A program made the position numbers and the translations under genes. This document shows positions 39,184-47,887 of a stretch of 64,000 nucleotides of DNA, piece after piece. The DNA is from Sinimarinibacterium arenosum (GTDB lineage: Bacteria; Pseudomonadota; Gammaproteobacteria; Nevskiales; Nevskiaceae). A model generated the notes under the pieces. It had not been told where the DNA came from. It saw nothing but the letters and a program-made list of their open reading frames with translations, and did no database searches. The stretch covers positions 542,153 to 606,152 of the forward strand of contig NZ_SUKF01000002.1 of the NCBI RefSeq assembly GCF_005047655.1, read 5' to 3'. Numbering within the stretch: position 1 is the stretch's first letter; each line of letters begins with the position of its first letter.

Positions 39184-39726
39184 TCAGATCAGGTAGTAGA
39201 CATTGGGATCGTTGCCGGTTTCCGGCGCCAGCACCTTGTGCTTGCGCGTCCGCAGCAGCTGGCTGACCTCGCTGTTCGGATCGTCGAGCAGGCCGAAGTG
39301 CATGCACTTGGTCGGACAGGCAGAGACGCAGGCCGGGTCCATGCCCTTCTCGACGCGGTGATGGCAGAACGTGCACTTATCGATATAGCCCTCGGGATGC
39401 ATGATCAGGCGCGCATCGTAGGGGCATGCCGAGATGCAGGCCTTGCAGCCGGTGCATTTGTTCGGATCAACCAGCACGATGTTGGTGCCCTTCCAGTGAT
39501 GACTGGCGCCGGTCGGGCACATCGTCACACAGGTCGCATTGGAGCAGTGGTTGCAGCGCTCGGAACGGAACTCGGTTTCCAGATTCGGATACGTGCCCTG
39601 CGTCGCCTCGACCACCCAGTCGCGATTGAGACCCTCGGGCACCTTGTTTTCAGTCTTGCACGCCACCACGCAGTCGGCGCAGCCGATGCACAGCTTGGTG
39701 TCGATGACCATCCCATAGCGAGCCAT
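39184..39726 (-). CDS. four-cluster ferredoxin subunit (PsrB/DmsB-like)
   Basis: This 180-residue electron-transfer subunit has sixteen cysteines in four quartets: CIGCADCVVAC, CNHCSNATCVTMC, CTGCKACISAC and CTFC...CVSAC. That predicts four [4Fe-4S] clusters, which link the molybdenum site to the NrfD-type anchor. It has no Tat signal and probably travels with the catalytic subunit. The start is one base after the stop of the catalytic gene (TGACATG). Confidence 0.92.
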   Translation of the reverse strand: MARYGMVIDTKLCIGCADCVVACKTENKVPEGLNRDWVVEATQGTYPNLETEFRSERCNHCSNATCVTMCPTGASHHWKGTNIVLVDPNKCTGCKACISACPYDARLIMHPEGYIDKCTFCHHRVEKGMDPACVSACPTKCMHFGLLDDPNSEVSQLLRTRKHKVLAPETGNDPNVYYLI

Positions 39727-39727
39727 G

Positions 39728-41926
39728 TCAGACGGTCTCCTTGATGATGGTGACGAAATTTCCGCGCATGCCGGTGCCGCCCATCAGCGGATCGATCTTG
39801 ACGTTGGTCATCAGCTCCGAATCGTCCGCGCCCAGATCGTGGGTCAGACGCAGCCGTCGAGAACGATGCCCGAAGCCATGCGCCATGAAGACCGAATCCG
39901 GACGTATGCGTTCGGTCACGCGCACACGGATCTTGTTGCTGACGATCCCCTCGGGATTCGACAGACGCACGTACTCACCGTTCTCCAGTCCACGCTCGCT
40001 CGCCACCAGCGGATTGACCCACAGCGTGTTTTCGGGCGCCAGCTGAAACAGCAGGTGATTGTTGGTGGTCTTGCCGAAAGTATGTGCCGGCATGCGTCCG
40101 TAGTTCAGATGATAGAAACCCTGCGGCGGTTGTTCCGGCCGGGTGTACTCGGGGATGGGGTCGAAGCCCTTGTCCGCCAGTTGCTGCGAATACAACTCGA
40201 TCTTTCCGCTGGGCGTAGGGAAACTCACCTCCTGCTTCGGCGCGAAATACTTCGGCCGCGTGCGCGGAAAGTTCTTCACCCCGATCTTCTTCATCTCGTC
40301 CAGTGACGAACCGACCTGCTTGAGCTGCCAGTCGATCACCTCGGCGTAATCTTCCCAGGGGAAATACTTTTCCAGGCCGAGACGCAGGCCCAGCTGCTTG
40401 GCCATCCACCAGCCCGGCTTGCTGTCATAGCTGGGCTCGAACACCGGCATGCGCAGCGCCAGCGATGGATGGCGCTCGCCGCTGTTGCGCAGATCGTCGT
40501 AGCGCTCGAGATAGGTGCATTCGGGCAGCACCACATCGGCATAGCCAGTGATTTCCGACGGCATGGTGTCGACCACCACCACCAGCTCCAGCGAGTCGAT
40601 CGCCGCCTGCAGCTGCGGGCGGATGCCGGGGATCGTCATCGGCAGATTGGTGCCGTAGACCAGCCAGGCCTTGTAGTGCGCATCGGCCCCGATCGACGCT
40701 TCGACGATGGCGTTGGTCACGCCGGCGTTGGCGAACGGGAAGCGATTGCCATGCGCCGCACGGAAGTCGCTCTTGGGAGCGGGATACGCAGGCAGCGGAT
40801 ACTTCGGCAGCGACACGCTTTCCTTCATGTACAGCCCGCCCTGCCGCCCCCAGCTGCCGAGCAGTGCGTTGAGCATGGCGATGGCGCGCGAACGCTGCGT
40901 GTCGTCACCGTACCAGGCCGTGTGGCGTCCCGGATGAATCAGCGTGGCCGGCGCGGCTGCGGCCATCTCGCGAGCGGTCTTGCGGATCGTGTCCGGATCG
41001 ATCCCGGTTTCGAGATAGACCCATTCAGGCGAGTAGCGCGCGACATGCTGCTTGAGCTGCTCGAAGCCGGTGGCGTAGCGATTGATGTAATCCCGGTCGT
41101 ACAGGTCTTCGTCGATCAGCACATGCATCCATGCCAGCAGCAGGGCGATGTCGGTTCCGGGCTTGATCGGCAGCCAGTATTTGGACTTGCCGGCCGGCAC
41201 CGAGAACCGCGGATCGACCGTGATCAGCGTGGCATCGCGTCGCATCGCCTCTGCCAGGGTCTGCACCTGGCCGTTGTGCAGGTTTTCACCGATATGCGAG
41301 CCGATCAGCACGATGCAGCGCGAGTGCTCCATATCGGTCCGCTCGGGCGATCCAACGCTCTCACCGAAGGTCAACTCGAATCCGACATCGCGCGGTCCAC
41401 GGCACTGTGCGAACGCCGGCTCGGCGATGCTGCCGCTGCCGTAAGCCTTCATCAGATGCTGGAAATGTGCCGCACCGTAGCCGTGATTCAGCAGTGCCGT
41501 GCGATCGGCGCCGTGACGCTGCGCGATCGACTTGAGTCGGTCCGCAATGAAATTCAGCGCTTCATCCCACGAGACTTCGCGGAATGTCTGCACCCCATCG
41601 GCGCCGGTCTCACGCAGCAGCGGGCGCTTCAGCCGGTCCGGGTCCTGATAGCTGCCCATTCCCGCGGTGCCGCGGGTGCACAGACGTCCTTCGCTGTGCA
41701 GGTCGACGTCGTTGCCGATGATCTTCCACGGCTGCCCATCTTCGGTGTGTGCGAAGCCGGCACACTTCCAGAAGCACATGTCGCAAAAGGTCGGGACGCG
41801 GCTGACCTCGCCCTCGCCCGGCAGCGGACGCGGGGTACAGCCGCCAAGCATCGGCACGCTTCCGCCGAGCCCGAGTAACGCGGATATCTTGATGAACTCG
41901 CGCCGATTCAGGCCGGTGCTCAGCAT
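39728..41926 (-). CDS. molybdopterin oxidoreductase, PsrA/PhsA-type catalytic subunit
   Basis: This 732-residue protein carries a Tat signal (NRREFIK at residues 7-13) and a [4Fe-4S] motif C48-x2-C51-x3-C55...C83. The likely molybdenum ligand is C174 (AFAQCRG), as in the polysulfide/thiosulfate reductase branch. Family stretches include YINRYATGFEQLKQHV, ARYSPEWVYLETGI and the C-terminal VRVTERIRPDSVFMAHGFG. A cysteine at residue 30 after LGG could also be lipidated. GGGAGAGGAAGG precedes the ATG at 41926, which lies inside the last codons of the upstream gene. The operon points to reduction or oxidation of polysulfide, thiosulfate or tetrathionate; arsenic chemistry is a less likely alternative. 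Confidence 0.88.
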   Translation of the reverse strand: MLSTGLNRREFIKISALLGLGGSVPMLGGCTPRPLPGEGEVSRVPTFCDMCFWKCAGFAHTEDGQPWKIIGNDVDLHSEGRLCTRGTAGMGSYQDPDRLKRPLLRETGADGVQTFREVSWDEALNFIADRLKSIAQRHGADRTALLNHGYGAAHFQHLMKAYGSGSIAEPAFAQCRGPRDVGFELTFGESVGSPERTDMEHSRCIVLIGSHIGENLHNGQVQTLAEAMRRDATLITVDPRFSVPAGKSKYWLPIKPGTDIALLLAWMHVLIDEDLYDRDYINRYATGFEQLKQHVARYSPEWVYLETGIDPDTIRKTAREMAAAAPATLIHPGRHTAWYGDDTQRSRAIAMLNALLGSWGRQGGLYMKESVSLPKYPLPAYPAPKSDFRAAHGNRFPFANAGVTNAIVEASIGADAHYKAWLVYGTNLPMTIPGIRPQLQAAIDSLELVVVVDTMPSEITGYADVVLPECTYLERYDDLRNSGERHPSLALRMPVFEPSYDSKPGWWMAKQLGLRLGLEKYFPWEDYAEVIDWQLKQVGSSLDEMKKIGVKNFPRTRPKYFAPKQEVSFPTPSGKIELYSQQLADKGFDPIPEYTRPEQPPQGFYHLNYGRMPAHTFGKTTNNHLLFQLAPENTLWVNPLVASERGLENGEYVRLSNPEGIVSNKIRVRVTERIRPDSVFMAHGFGHRSRRLRLTHDLGADDSELMTNVKIDPLMGGTGMRGNFVTIIKETV

Positions 41927-42789
41927 CCTTCCTCTCCCTTGTGTGCACGCTTCCGCGCCGGCTCGACGGGAGCCGCACTGGCTGGCGCTGTCTCCGTCGT
42001 CGCGGGCATCTCTGTCGCGGGCGTCGCGGCAGGAGCCGGTGTGTCGGCCTTCTGGATGATGTACCACGACGCTTCGGCCTCCTTCAGGAAGCTCGCGGTC
42101 GGGAAGAACGCCATGACCGTTGCAACCGCCAGCGCCAGAACAACGACCGGCGCTTCGTACCGCAGTGCACGCCGCATCGCCACGCCCTCGGTCTGCGGCG
42201 ACGGCCAGAAATAGTGTTGCCCGAAACGCATCAGCAGACTGCCGCCAACCGAAGCCGCCACCAGCAGCAGTACCACGGTGCCGAGATTCAGTCCAAGCAG
42301 CTGATCGAGACGGTACACACCGCGATAGTCGCTGTTATAAAAATCGCCCCAGACCGGGAACAGGTCACCGAAAAGAATGGATCCGCCGAGAAAGCCGACC
42401 ACGAAGATCATTGCATCGACGCGGCCGGTCGCGATCGAGGCCGCCGCTGTGCCGGGGCAGAAGCCGCCGATCGCCATGCCCACGCCGAACAACACACCGC
42501 CGATCGCCATCGGCATCAGGAAGGTCGGCAGAAAGTACATCTTCGAAGTGTCGATCACACCGATCAGGCTCAGCAGCCACAGACCGATCATTCCGGTGAC
42601 GATGGCGGAGAACATCACCACCGGCACGCCCACGTCCTTCAGATAGAACGCGCGTGCAATGCGGCGACTGTCGGTGAATCCGGCGAAATACAGGCCCAGA
42701 CCAAAGATGAAACCGATGGGCACCGCCAGCCACAGGTTCATGGCCTCGGAGATCACACCGGTTTTGACCAGCGGCGCGATCATATCCAT
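41920..42789 (-). CDS. YeeE/YedE sulfur-transport protein with C-terminal Cys tail
   Basis: This ~289-residue membrane protein has about eight helices and the family motif GGFCPGT, whose cysteine passes thiosulfate or sulfane sulfur through the YeeE channel. After the last helix a long Ala/Pro/Thr-rich tail (from about ADTPAPAATP) runs to the very end KGEEGC, finishing in cysteine. Such a tail is unusual for YeeE and matches the end of the rhodanese-like lipoprotein. The first codons overlap the previous gene; ATG at 42783 (ATGA overlap) is an equal alternative to 42789. The end overlaps the start of the molybdoenzyme gene by a few bases. Confidence 0.85.
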   Translation of the reverse strand: MDMIAPLVKTGVISEAMNLWLAVPIGFIFGLGLYFAGFTDSRRIARAFYLKDVGVPVVMFSAIVTGMIGLWLLSLIGVIDTSKMYFLPTFLMPMAIGGVLFGVGMAIGGFCPGTAAASIATGRVDAMIFVVGFLGGSILFGDLFPVWGDFYNSDYRGVYRLDQLLGLNLGTVVLLLVAASVGGSLLMRFGQHYFWPSPQTEGVAMRRALRYEAPVVVLALAVATVMAFFPTASFLKEAEASWYIIQKADTPAPAATPATEMPATTETAPASAAPVEPARKRAHKGEEGC

Positions 42790-43292
42790 TGCTTTCTCAC
42801 AAACCAGGCGGTGCCGAAGCCGCCGATGAAGATGCAAATCAGGAAGGCCCAGGATCCGACGGACAACTCGGCGCCGCCAACCAAGCCCTGTCCGCTGGTG
42901 CAGCCGCGTGCCAGACGCGCCGCAAAGCCGGCGATGACGCCGCCAACCAGTGCCAGCAACAGCCGCCCGTTTCTGGAGATGCGCGGACCACGCTGCACTT
43001 CAAACCGGAAATCGCCGCTGAAGAACGACCCGGCGAATGCGCCGGCCAGCAAGCCGACCATCAGATAGCTCAAGTAGTCATTGAGCGGAACGGCACCGTT
43101 CGCGAAATACGGCCCGAAGTAGGCGCTCTTTTCGGTCAGCTCCGGCAAAAACCAGTGCTGCACCGTCGCCACCAGACGCGTCATCGTGCCGCTGACGCCG
43201 ATCCCGCGACCGGCCACAACAAACGTCAGCAGCATCGAAATGCCGATCACGATGCCCGCAAGCACCGGGGGAAAACGATCTCGCAGATTCAC
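42780..43292 (-). CDS. YeeE/YedE sulfur-transport protein, half-size
   Basis: This 170-residue protein has about four helices and the second YeeE/YedE motif, RLARGCTSGQGLVGG, with the conserved cysteine. In many organisms both motifs are in one protein; here they are on two genes, this one first. AGGAG before the GTG at 43292 fixes the start. It heads the six-gene operon ending with the rhodanese-like lipoprotein. A candidate FNR-type site lies ~180 bases upstream. Confidence 0.85.
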   Translation of the reverse strand: MNLRDRFPPVLAGIVIGISMLLTFVVAGRGIGVSGTMTRLVATVQHWFLPELTEKSAYFGPYFANGAVPLNDYLSYLMVGLLAGAFAGSFFSGDFRFEVQRGPRISRNGRLLLALVGGVIAGFAARLARGCTSGQGLVGGAELSVGSWAFLICIFIGGFGTAWFVRKQWI

Positions 43293-43644
43293 AGCGCTCC
43301 TCCGCAAATCTTTTCGTCGGTCTCAAATGACCGCGATTTTCGCGACCAATCCAGCCTCGGCGCAGCCCAGCGATAGAGCAGGTGAAGACCCCTCCCCTCC
43401 CCGCATATACGACACCGAGTACCGCATAGTGCGGAGCGATCTTCGCACCGGCATCCCGGGCCGGCATTGTCATAGATCAATCCCGCGCCCCTGCCCGGCA
43501 GAGGCACGCGAGCAACTGAACGGCGGCCTGGGCGCTGCCGACACTGCACCAGAAATCAATCAGATAGAGACGATCAGAGCAGGGCGAGACAACCCCCGTC
43601 CGCGCGTGATCCGCGGATCGGGACGCCGGGGCGTCGCCCTCGCA
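43293..43644. other. 352-base intergenic region upstream of the sulfur operon
   Basis: This gap separates the start of the sulfur operon from the stop of the DUF488 gene; both run on the minus strand. It holds one FNR-like dyad (43467-43480) and some short GC palindromes (for example GCATCCCGGGCCGGC), but no ORF that resembles a gene. Confidence 0.5.
43467..43480. promoter_or_regulatory. candidate FNR/ANR-type site
   Basis: TTGTCATAGATCAA fits the FNR consensus TTGAT-N4-ATCAA at 8 of 10 defined positions, one half being perfect. Its place upstream of an anaerobic-respiration-like operon makes it plausible; the distance of ~175 bases to the GTG is long. Confidence 0.35.
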
Positions 43645-44031
43645 TCAGTCGAACACCGCACCCCGTTCGATCAGCAGCTCTCGCAGCACACTGCGATGGC
43701 AGCGCTCCTCGTCCTCGCAGTAGCACCCGACGGCGAACGATGTCGTCGGCGACAGGGCAGCCAGCAGATCAAGCACCCGACTGGCGTCGGGCGCGCTCAT
43801 CTCGCGTCGATAATGCCTGGCGAACCGCGCCCACTCCGCCGACGTCTCCGCCGCTTGCGCCTGCTTCACCAGCTCTGCACTTGGCGCGAGCGTGGGCAGC
43901 CAGACGTCATAGAAATCACGGCCTGCAATCTGTTCTCGAGGCACTCCGCGTGGTGGTCGACGCACGGTGCCGATGCGCAATCCCTCCTGCGGATGCCGTG
44001 GTGTTCCCAAGCGTACGACGCGAATGGACAT
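43645..44031 (-). CDS. DUF488 family protein
   Basis: This 128-residue protein belongs to DUF488: VRLGTPR near the start, FYDVWLPTLAPS in the middle, and the end VGCYCEDEERCHRSVLRELL, where CYC...CHR is the family signature. The function is unknown. GAGGAG lies upstream of the ATG at 44031. It is divergent from the stpA-like gene with 140 bases between them. Confidence 0.85.
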   Translation of the reverse strand: MSIRVVRLGTPRHPQEGLRIGTVRRPPRGVPREQIAGRDFYDVWLPTLAPSAELVKQAQAAETSAEWARFARHYRREMSAPDASRVLDLLAALSPTTSFAVGCYCEDEERCHRSVLRELLIERGAVFD

Positions 44032-44171
44032 TGTGTGATCTCCTCGCTGCAGCCATGACAGCCGATCACAATTCTGCCTGCCCCAAATACCAATGCGAAC
44101 AGACGTGCGGGCTTTCGACAGACACCACAGCACTCCACGGCCGGCGTATCCATTCGGACCACGGCGTTACC

Positions 44172-45449
44172 ATGCCCTCCATGGATTTGAAATCTCACGC
44201 GTACTCGCTCGATCACGCAACGCTGCTGCAGTCCCTCTGCAACACCGAAAACCTGCTGCTCATCCAGGATCTCGATGGTGTCTGCATGGAGCTGGTGCGC
44301 GACCCGCTGACCCGTCGGCTCGACCGCCGCTACATCGAGGCCACGCACCGCCTCGCCGGACACTTCTATGTGCTGACCAACGGCGAGCACATCGGCAGCC
44401 GCGGCGTGAATGCCATCGTCGAGCAGGCCTTCGACACGCCGGAGCATGTGCGCGAACAGGGCTTCTATCTTCCAGGACTGGCAGCCGGAGGCGTGCAGCT
44501 GCAGGACCGGCACGGCCGCGTCTCACACCCCGGCGTCACCGACGAAGAACTCGCGTTCCTGCACTCGGTGCCACAGCGTGCGCGCCAGTTTCTCCGCGAC
44601 CTGCTTGCCGTTGCCCCTTATTCACTGAGCGCAGACGCGATCGCAGCGATGATCGAAAGTTGCGTCCTCGACAATCCGGCGTCTCCCACGCTCAACATCA
44701 ACCGCCTGCATCAGCACTTTCAGGATCGACCGCACAGCTGGATTTCACTACAGCAGGCCGCAAGCGTGTTCATGGGGGAACTGCTGCAGCACGCGGCCGC
44801 CAGCGGATTGGGCGATTCCTTCTTCATTCACTACGCACCCAATCTGGGCCGCGACGACAACGGGGATGAGCGCGTCAAGTACAGCGAAGGCGACAACGCC
44901 GGCACCACCGATTTCCAGTTCATGCTCAAGGGCGCGATCAAGGAAGTCGGCGTGCTGGTAATCCTGAATCACTACTACCATCAGCGCTGCGGCCGCTACC
45001 CGCTGGGCGAGCACTTCAACGCGCGCCAGTCCCCGCGCGAGCTCGATGCACTGCTACAACTGGCGCAGGACCACTTCGATCCCGCGCTGATGCCGCGCAT
45101 CGTCGGCGTCGGCGATACCGTCACGTCCTATCCGCAGAACGACCACGACGGCACGCACTATCAGCGTGGCGGCAGCGATCGCGGCTTCCTGACGCTGGTG
45201 CAGCAGCTGGGCCGGCGCTTCGATACCGACAACGTCGTGGTCTACATCGACAGCAGCGGCGGCGAGGTACGTCGTCCCGGGGTCGATCGAGACCATCTGC
45301 AGCGCCACGCCGAACGCCCGGATTTGTCAGTCTGGAATGCCCTGCGAGGCACCACGGATGCGGATGACCCGCTGACACTGGATGTGATCTTTCCAGAAGG
45401 GCATCGCCAATACGTGGACTTCTTCTGCCGTCTGGCCGATCAGCGATAG
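44172..45449 (+). CDS. stpA: glucosylglycerol 3-phosphatase (StpA-type)
   Basis: This 425-residue phosphatase is of the HAD superfamily, with the nucleophile motif LLIQDLDGVCMELVRDPLTR near residue 31. As I recall, the cyanobacterial glucosylglycerol-phosphate phosphatase has nearly the same words (DLDGVCMELVRDPL, HFYVLTNGEHIGSRG). It would remove phosphate from glucosylglycerol-phosphate, the last step in making the osmolyte glucosylglycerol. The synthase (GgpS) is not in this window. The start ATG at 44172 lacks a strong ribosome-binding site; ATG at 44181 is an alternative. A strong terminator follows. Confidence 0.82.
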   Translation: MPSMDLKSHAYSLDHATLLQSLCNTENLLLIQDLDGVCMELVRDPLTRRLDRRYIEATHRLAGHFYVLTNGEHIGSRGVNAIVEQAFDTPEHVREQGFYLPGLAAGGVQLQDRHGRVSHPGVTDEELAFLHSVPQRARQFLRDLLAVAPYSLSADAIAAMIESCVLDNPASPTLNINRLHQHFQDRPHSWISLQQAASVFMGELLQHAAASGLGDSFFIHYAPNLGRDDNGDERVKYSEGDNAGTTDFQFMLKGAIKEVGVLVILNHYYHQRCGRYPLGEHFNARQSPRELDALLQLAQDHFDPALMPRIVGVGDTVTSYPQNDHDGTHYQRGGSDRGFLTLVQQLGRRFDTDNVVVYIDSSGGEVRRPGVDRDHLQRHAERPDLSVWNALRGTTDADDPLTLDVIFPEGHRQYVDFFCRLADQR

Positions 45450-45518
45450 GGCTCCGGCGTATCACTGCAGGCCCGTGGCGGCCTGCGCCTGATCGCGACC
45501 CCGCAGCGCAAACACCAG

Positions 45519-45555
45519 AAAAAGCCCGGAGGGTCATCCCGTCCGGGCTTTTTTT
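45519..45555. terminator. strong bidirectional terminator
   Basis: A perfect 12-bp stem (AAAAAGCCCGGA / TCCGGGCTTTTT) with an 11-base loop, flanked by A- and T-tracts, lies between the convergent stpA and desaturase genes and can stop transcription in both directions. Confidence 0.88.
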
Positions 45556-45569
45556 GAAACGGTTGATCG

Positions 45570-46487
45570 CTACGACACCAGGTGTGGAGTCGCCTTGGCC
45601 TCTGCCGGCGCAATTTCCTGCCGGCTGAAGATGCCGAGCACCGGCGTGCCGTGGGCGCGAAGGATCGGCTCGATGCGCCGATGCAGCGCGTGATAACGGT
45701 AGAACGGCACACGTGGAAACAGGTGATGAACCGAGTGCAGATTCTGCCCCAGCCAGAACCACTCCAGCGGCTTCATCCACGTCGGCATGATCAGGCTGCT
45801 GGTGTTGCGATAGCGCGCCGCCTCCGAGTACGGATGGTGCGGGCGATAGGCAAACCAGTAAGCCGTGAAGAAAGCCCCGATCAGATAGCCGATGATCAAC
45901 ATGAAGACCGTGGCTGCGCTGGGGACCAGAGCCAGAAAGGCCACGCGCCAGCCGATCGAAACCGACACTTCCGCGATATAGGCGGCACGTTCCCGAAACG
46001 GCGCCGTGGCCCAGTAGTCGCGAAACAGGAACACGTTCTGTGTCCACAGGAACTGCAGGCCGGTCACGACAAACGCCAGGAAGCCGCGCCGCATACCGCT
46101 GACGACAAAGTCCGGATCCTTGTCGGGCTGGTTGGTGTAACGGTGATGGGTGAAGTGCTCAACCCGGTGCGTCGAGAACGGCACCGAGATCAATGGCGCG
46201 ACGAGGTATCCGCACAGATTGTTCAACCACTGCAGATGATCATGCTTGCCGTGAATATTGCCGTGCGCCGCCTCGTGCAGCGGGGTGTACGACATGTAGG
46301 TCAGCACCGCATAAATTGCGGTCGCTGCCCACAGCGGCATCTGTCCGGCCGCGAACAGCCACAGATTGGCGATGAAGGCGATCATCACGAACGCCACCAG
46401 AACAACCGTCAGCCAAGCCAGCTCCCCCGTATACTCTTTGGAGGTGGCAATGGCCTGCTTGTTCAGCACACTCAAATCCTGCTGCAT
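45570..46487 (-). CDS. membrane fatty acid desaturase
   Basis: This 305-residue di-iron membrane desaturase has four or so helices and three histidine boxes: HEAAH (71-75), HFTHH (111-115) and, near the C terminus, LHSVHH. It introduces double bonds or hydroxyl groups into acyl chains; the exact position is not known. An AraC-type regulator gene lies divergently 137 bases away and is the likely controller. The stop is 15 bases from the strong bidirectional terminator. Confidence 0.9.
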   Translation of the reverse strand: MQQDLSVLNKQAIATSKEYTGELAWLTVVLVAFVMIAFIANLWLFAAGQMPLWAATAIYAVLTYMSYTPLHEAAHGNIHGKHDHLQWLNNLCGYLVAPLISVPFSTHRVEHFTHHRYTNQPDKDPDFVVSGMRRGFLAFVVTGLQFLWTQNVFLFRDYWATAPFRERAAYIAEVSVSIGWRVAFLALVPSAATVFMLIIGYLIGAFFTAYWFAYRPHHPYSEAARYRNTSSLIMPTWMKPLEWFWLGQNLHSVHHLFPRVPFYRYHALHRRIEPILRAHGTPVLGIFSRQEIAPAEAKATPHLVS

Positions 46488-46624
46488 CGGGACTCCGAAA
46501 CGTTCGCGTCAGCCTGCAATATAGGAGCGCGACGCGGAGCAAGGCAGAGCATTGTCGGCCTGAATCAGCGCTTTTTCGGCCAGCCCGGATCCTAGGCACG
46601 ACGCCACAACGAGGAGATTTGAGA

Positions 46625-47647
46625 TTGGGAACGCAGGCGCAGAGCACGATTCTGCATCCTGTCGCCATCGCACAGGTGATGGTGAACTTCGCGGCGCGTC
46701 ACGGCGTCGATGTCGACACCTGCCTGCTCGGAACTGGGGTCAGCGAAGCGCAGTTGCGTGATCCAGATGCACTGATCGAGCGCACCCAGGAAATGCGGCT
46801 GGTCGAAAACCTGATCCTGGCGCTGCCGGACGTGCCTGCGCCGGGCTTCGATCTGGGCATGCAGTACAACGTCGCCACCTTCGGCCTCTTCGGCTTTGCG
46901 ATGCGCACCAGCCGTAACCTGCGCGAGGCCATGCAATACGCGATGCGCTACCTGCCGCTCAGCACCGCGTACTGTCGCTTCGACGTGTTTATGGACGCGG
47001 AGGTATTCGGCGTCAGCATGGACCCCGGCGGTATTCCCCATCATCTGCGTCGGTTCCTGCTGGAACGCGACTCCGCAACGGCAATCAATCTACTCAAGGA
47101 ACTCAGCCTGTCCGGCATCACCGTCCAGCGCCTGGAATACCAGGGACCGGCGCCGGAGTATGCCGAGCGCATCAAGGCCTTGTGCGGCATCGCGCCGACC
47201 TACGAGTGTCCGCGCAACGCCATCATCCTGCGGCGTGCGGACGCCGAAATCCCACTGCCGATGTACGACGCCCACCTGGTGCGTCTGCTCGAAGATCAGT
47301 GCCGCACGCAGTTGCTGCGGCGCCAGGTGAGTGGCGCGAGTGGCCAGATCCGGCAATTGATCCTGGGTCCACTCGGACTCGTCGCCTCGCTGGAAGACGT
47401 GGCCCAGCACCTTGCAATGGCACCGCGCAGCCTGCGGCGCAAACTCGAAGAAGAAGGCACCACTTTCCGCACCATCGTTGACGCGGAGCGCAAGCAGCTG
47501 GCGGTCCAGCTGCTGCAGGGTACGGACATGAAAATCGACGAACTGGCGCTGCAGCTCGGATACGCCGATACCGCCAGTTTCACCCGCGCCTTCCGGCGCT
47601 GGTTCGAACAGTCACCGGGCGAGTACCGCAAAGAACACAGGACCTGA
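46625..47647 (+). CDS. AraC-family regulator with arabinose-binding-type N domain
   Basis: This 339-341-residue regulator has an N-terminal ligand domain of the AraC/OruR type (HPVAIAQVMVNFAARHGVD, MQYAMRYLPL) and a C-terminal double helix-turn-helix (LEDVAQHLAMAPRSLRRKLEEEG, LQLGYADTASFTRAFRRWF). No ATG is available: TTG at 46625 has GAGGAG eight bases upstream and is the best start; TTG at 46619 is too near that site. It is divergent from the fatty acid desaturase gene and may sense fatty acids, as relatives near desaturases do. Confidence 0.88.
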   Translation: MGTQAQSTILHPVAIAQVMVNFAARHGVDVDTCLLGTGVSEAQLRDPDALIERTQEMRLVENLILALPDVPAPGFDLGMQYNVATFGLFGFAMRTSRNLREAMQYAMRYLPLSTAYCRFDVFMDAEVFGVSMDPGGIPHHLRRFLLERDSATAINLLKELSLSGITVQRLEYQGPAPEYAERIKALCGIAPTYECPRNAIILRRADAEIPLPMYDAHLVRLLEDQCRTQLLRRQVSGASGQIRQLILGPLGLVASLEDVAQHLAMAPRSLRRKLEEEGTTFRTIVDAERKQLAVQLLQGTDMKIDELALQLGYADTASFTRAFRRWFEQSPGEYRKEHRT

Positions 47648-47887
47648 ACCCGCTCACCGCACGATCTCGATCCGAGAGGCCCCGCACAAGCGGGCCGCCG
47701 CTCATCCAGCACAGGTTTTGGCTTTTTGGCACCATGAACTGGATTTTCATTTCGTACCGATGTCGACGGGACGGGAGCGATCGCCAGATGAACGCAGCCG
47801 GATGCGCGACGGCACCCGACCACCACTGCACGCACCGCGTTTGGCATGCGGCGTTTCGCGAGTGCGTGCGATAAAGGCACAAACCCC

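Noticed and set aside
47648..47887. 240-base gap after the AraC gene with an open frame from 47718
   Set aside because: The frame lacks a ribosome-binding site and family resemblance; a GC hairpin near 47680 has a bulge and no T-tract, so I did not call a terminator.
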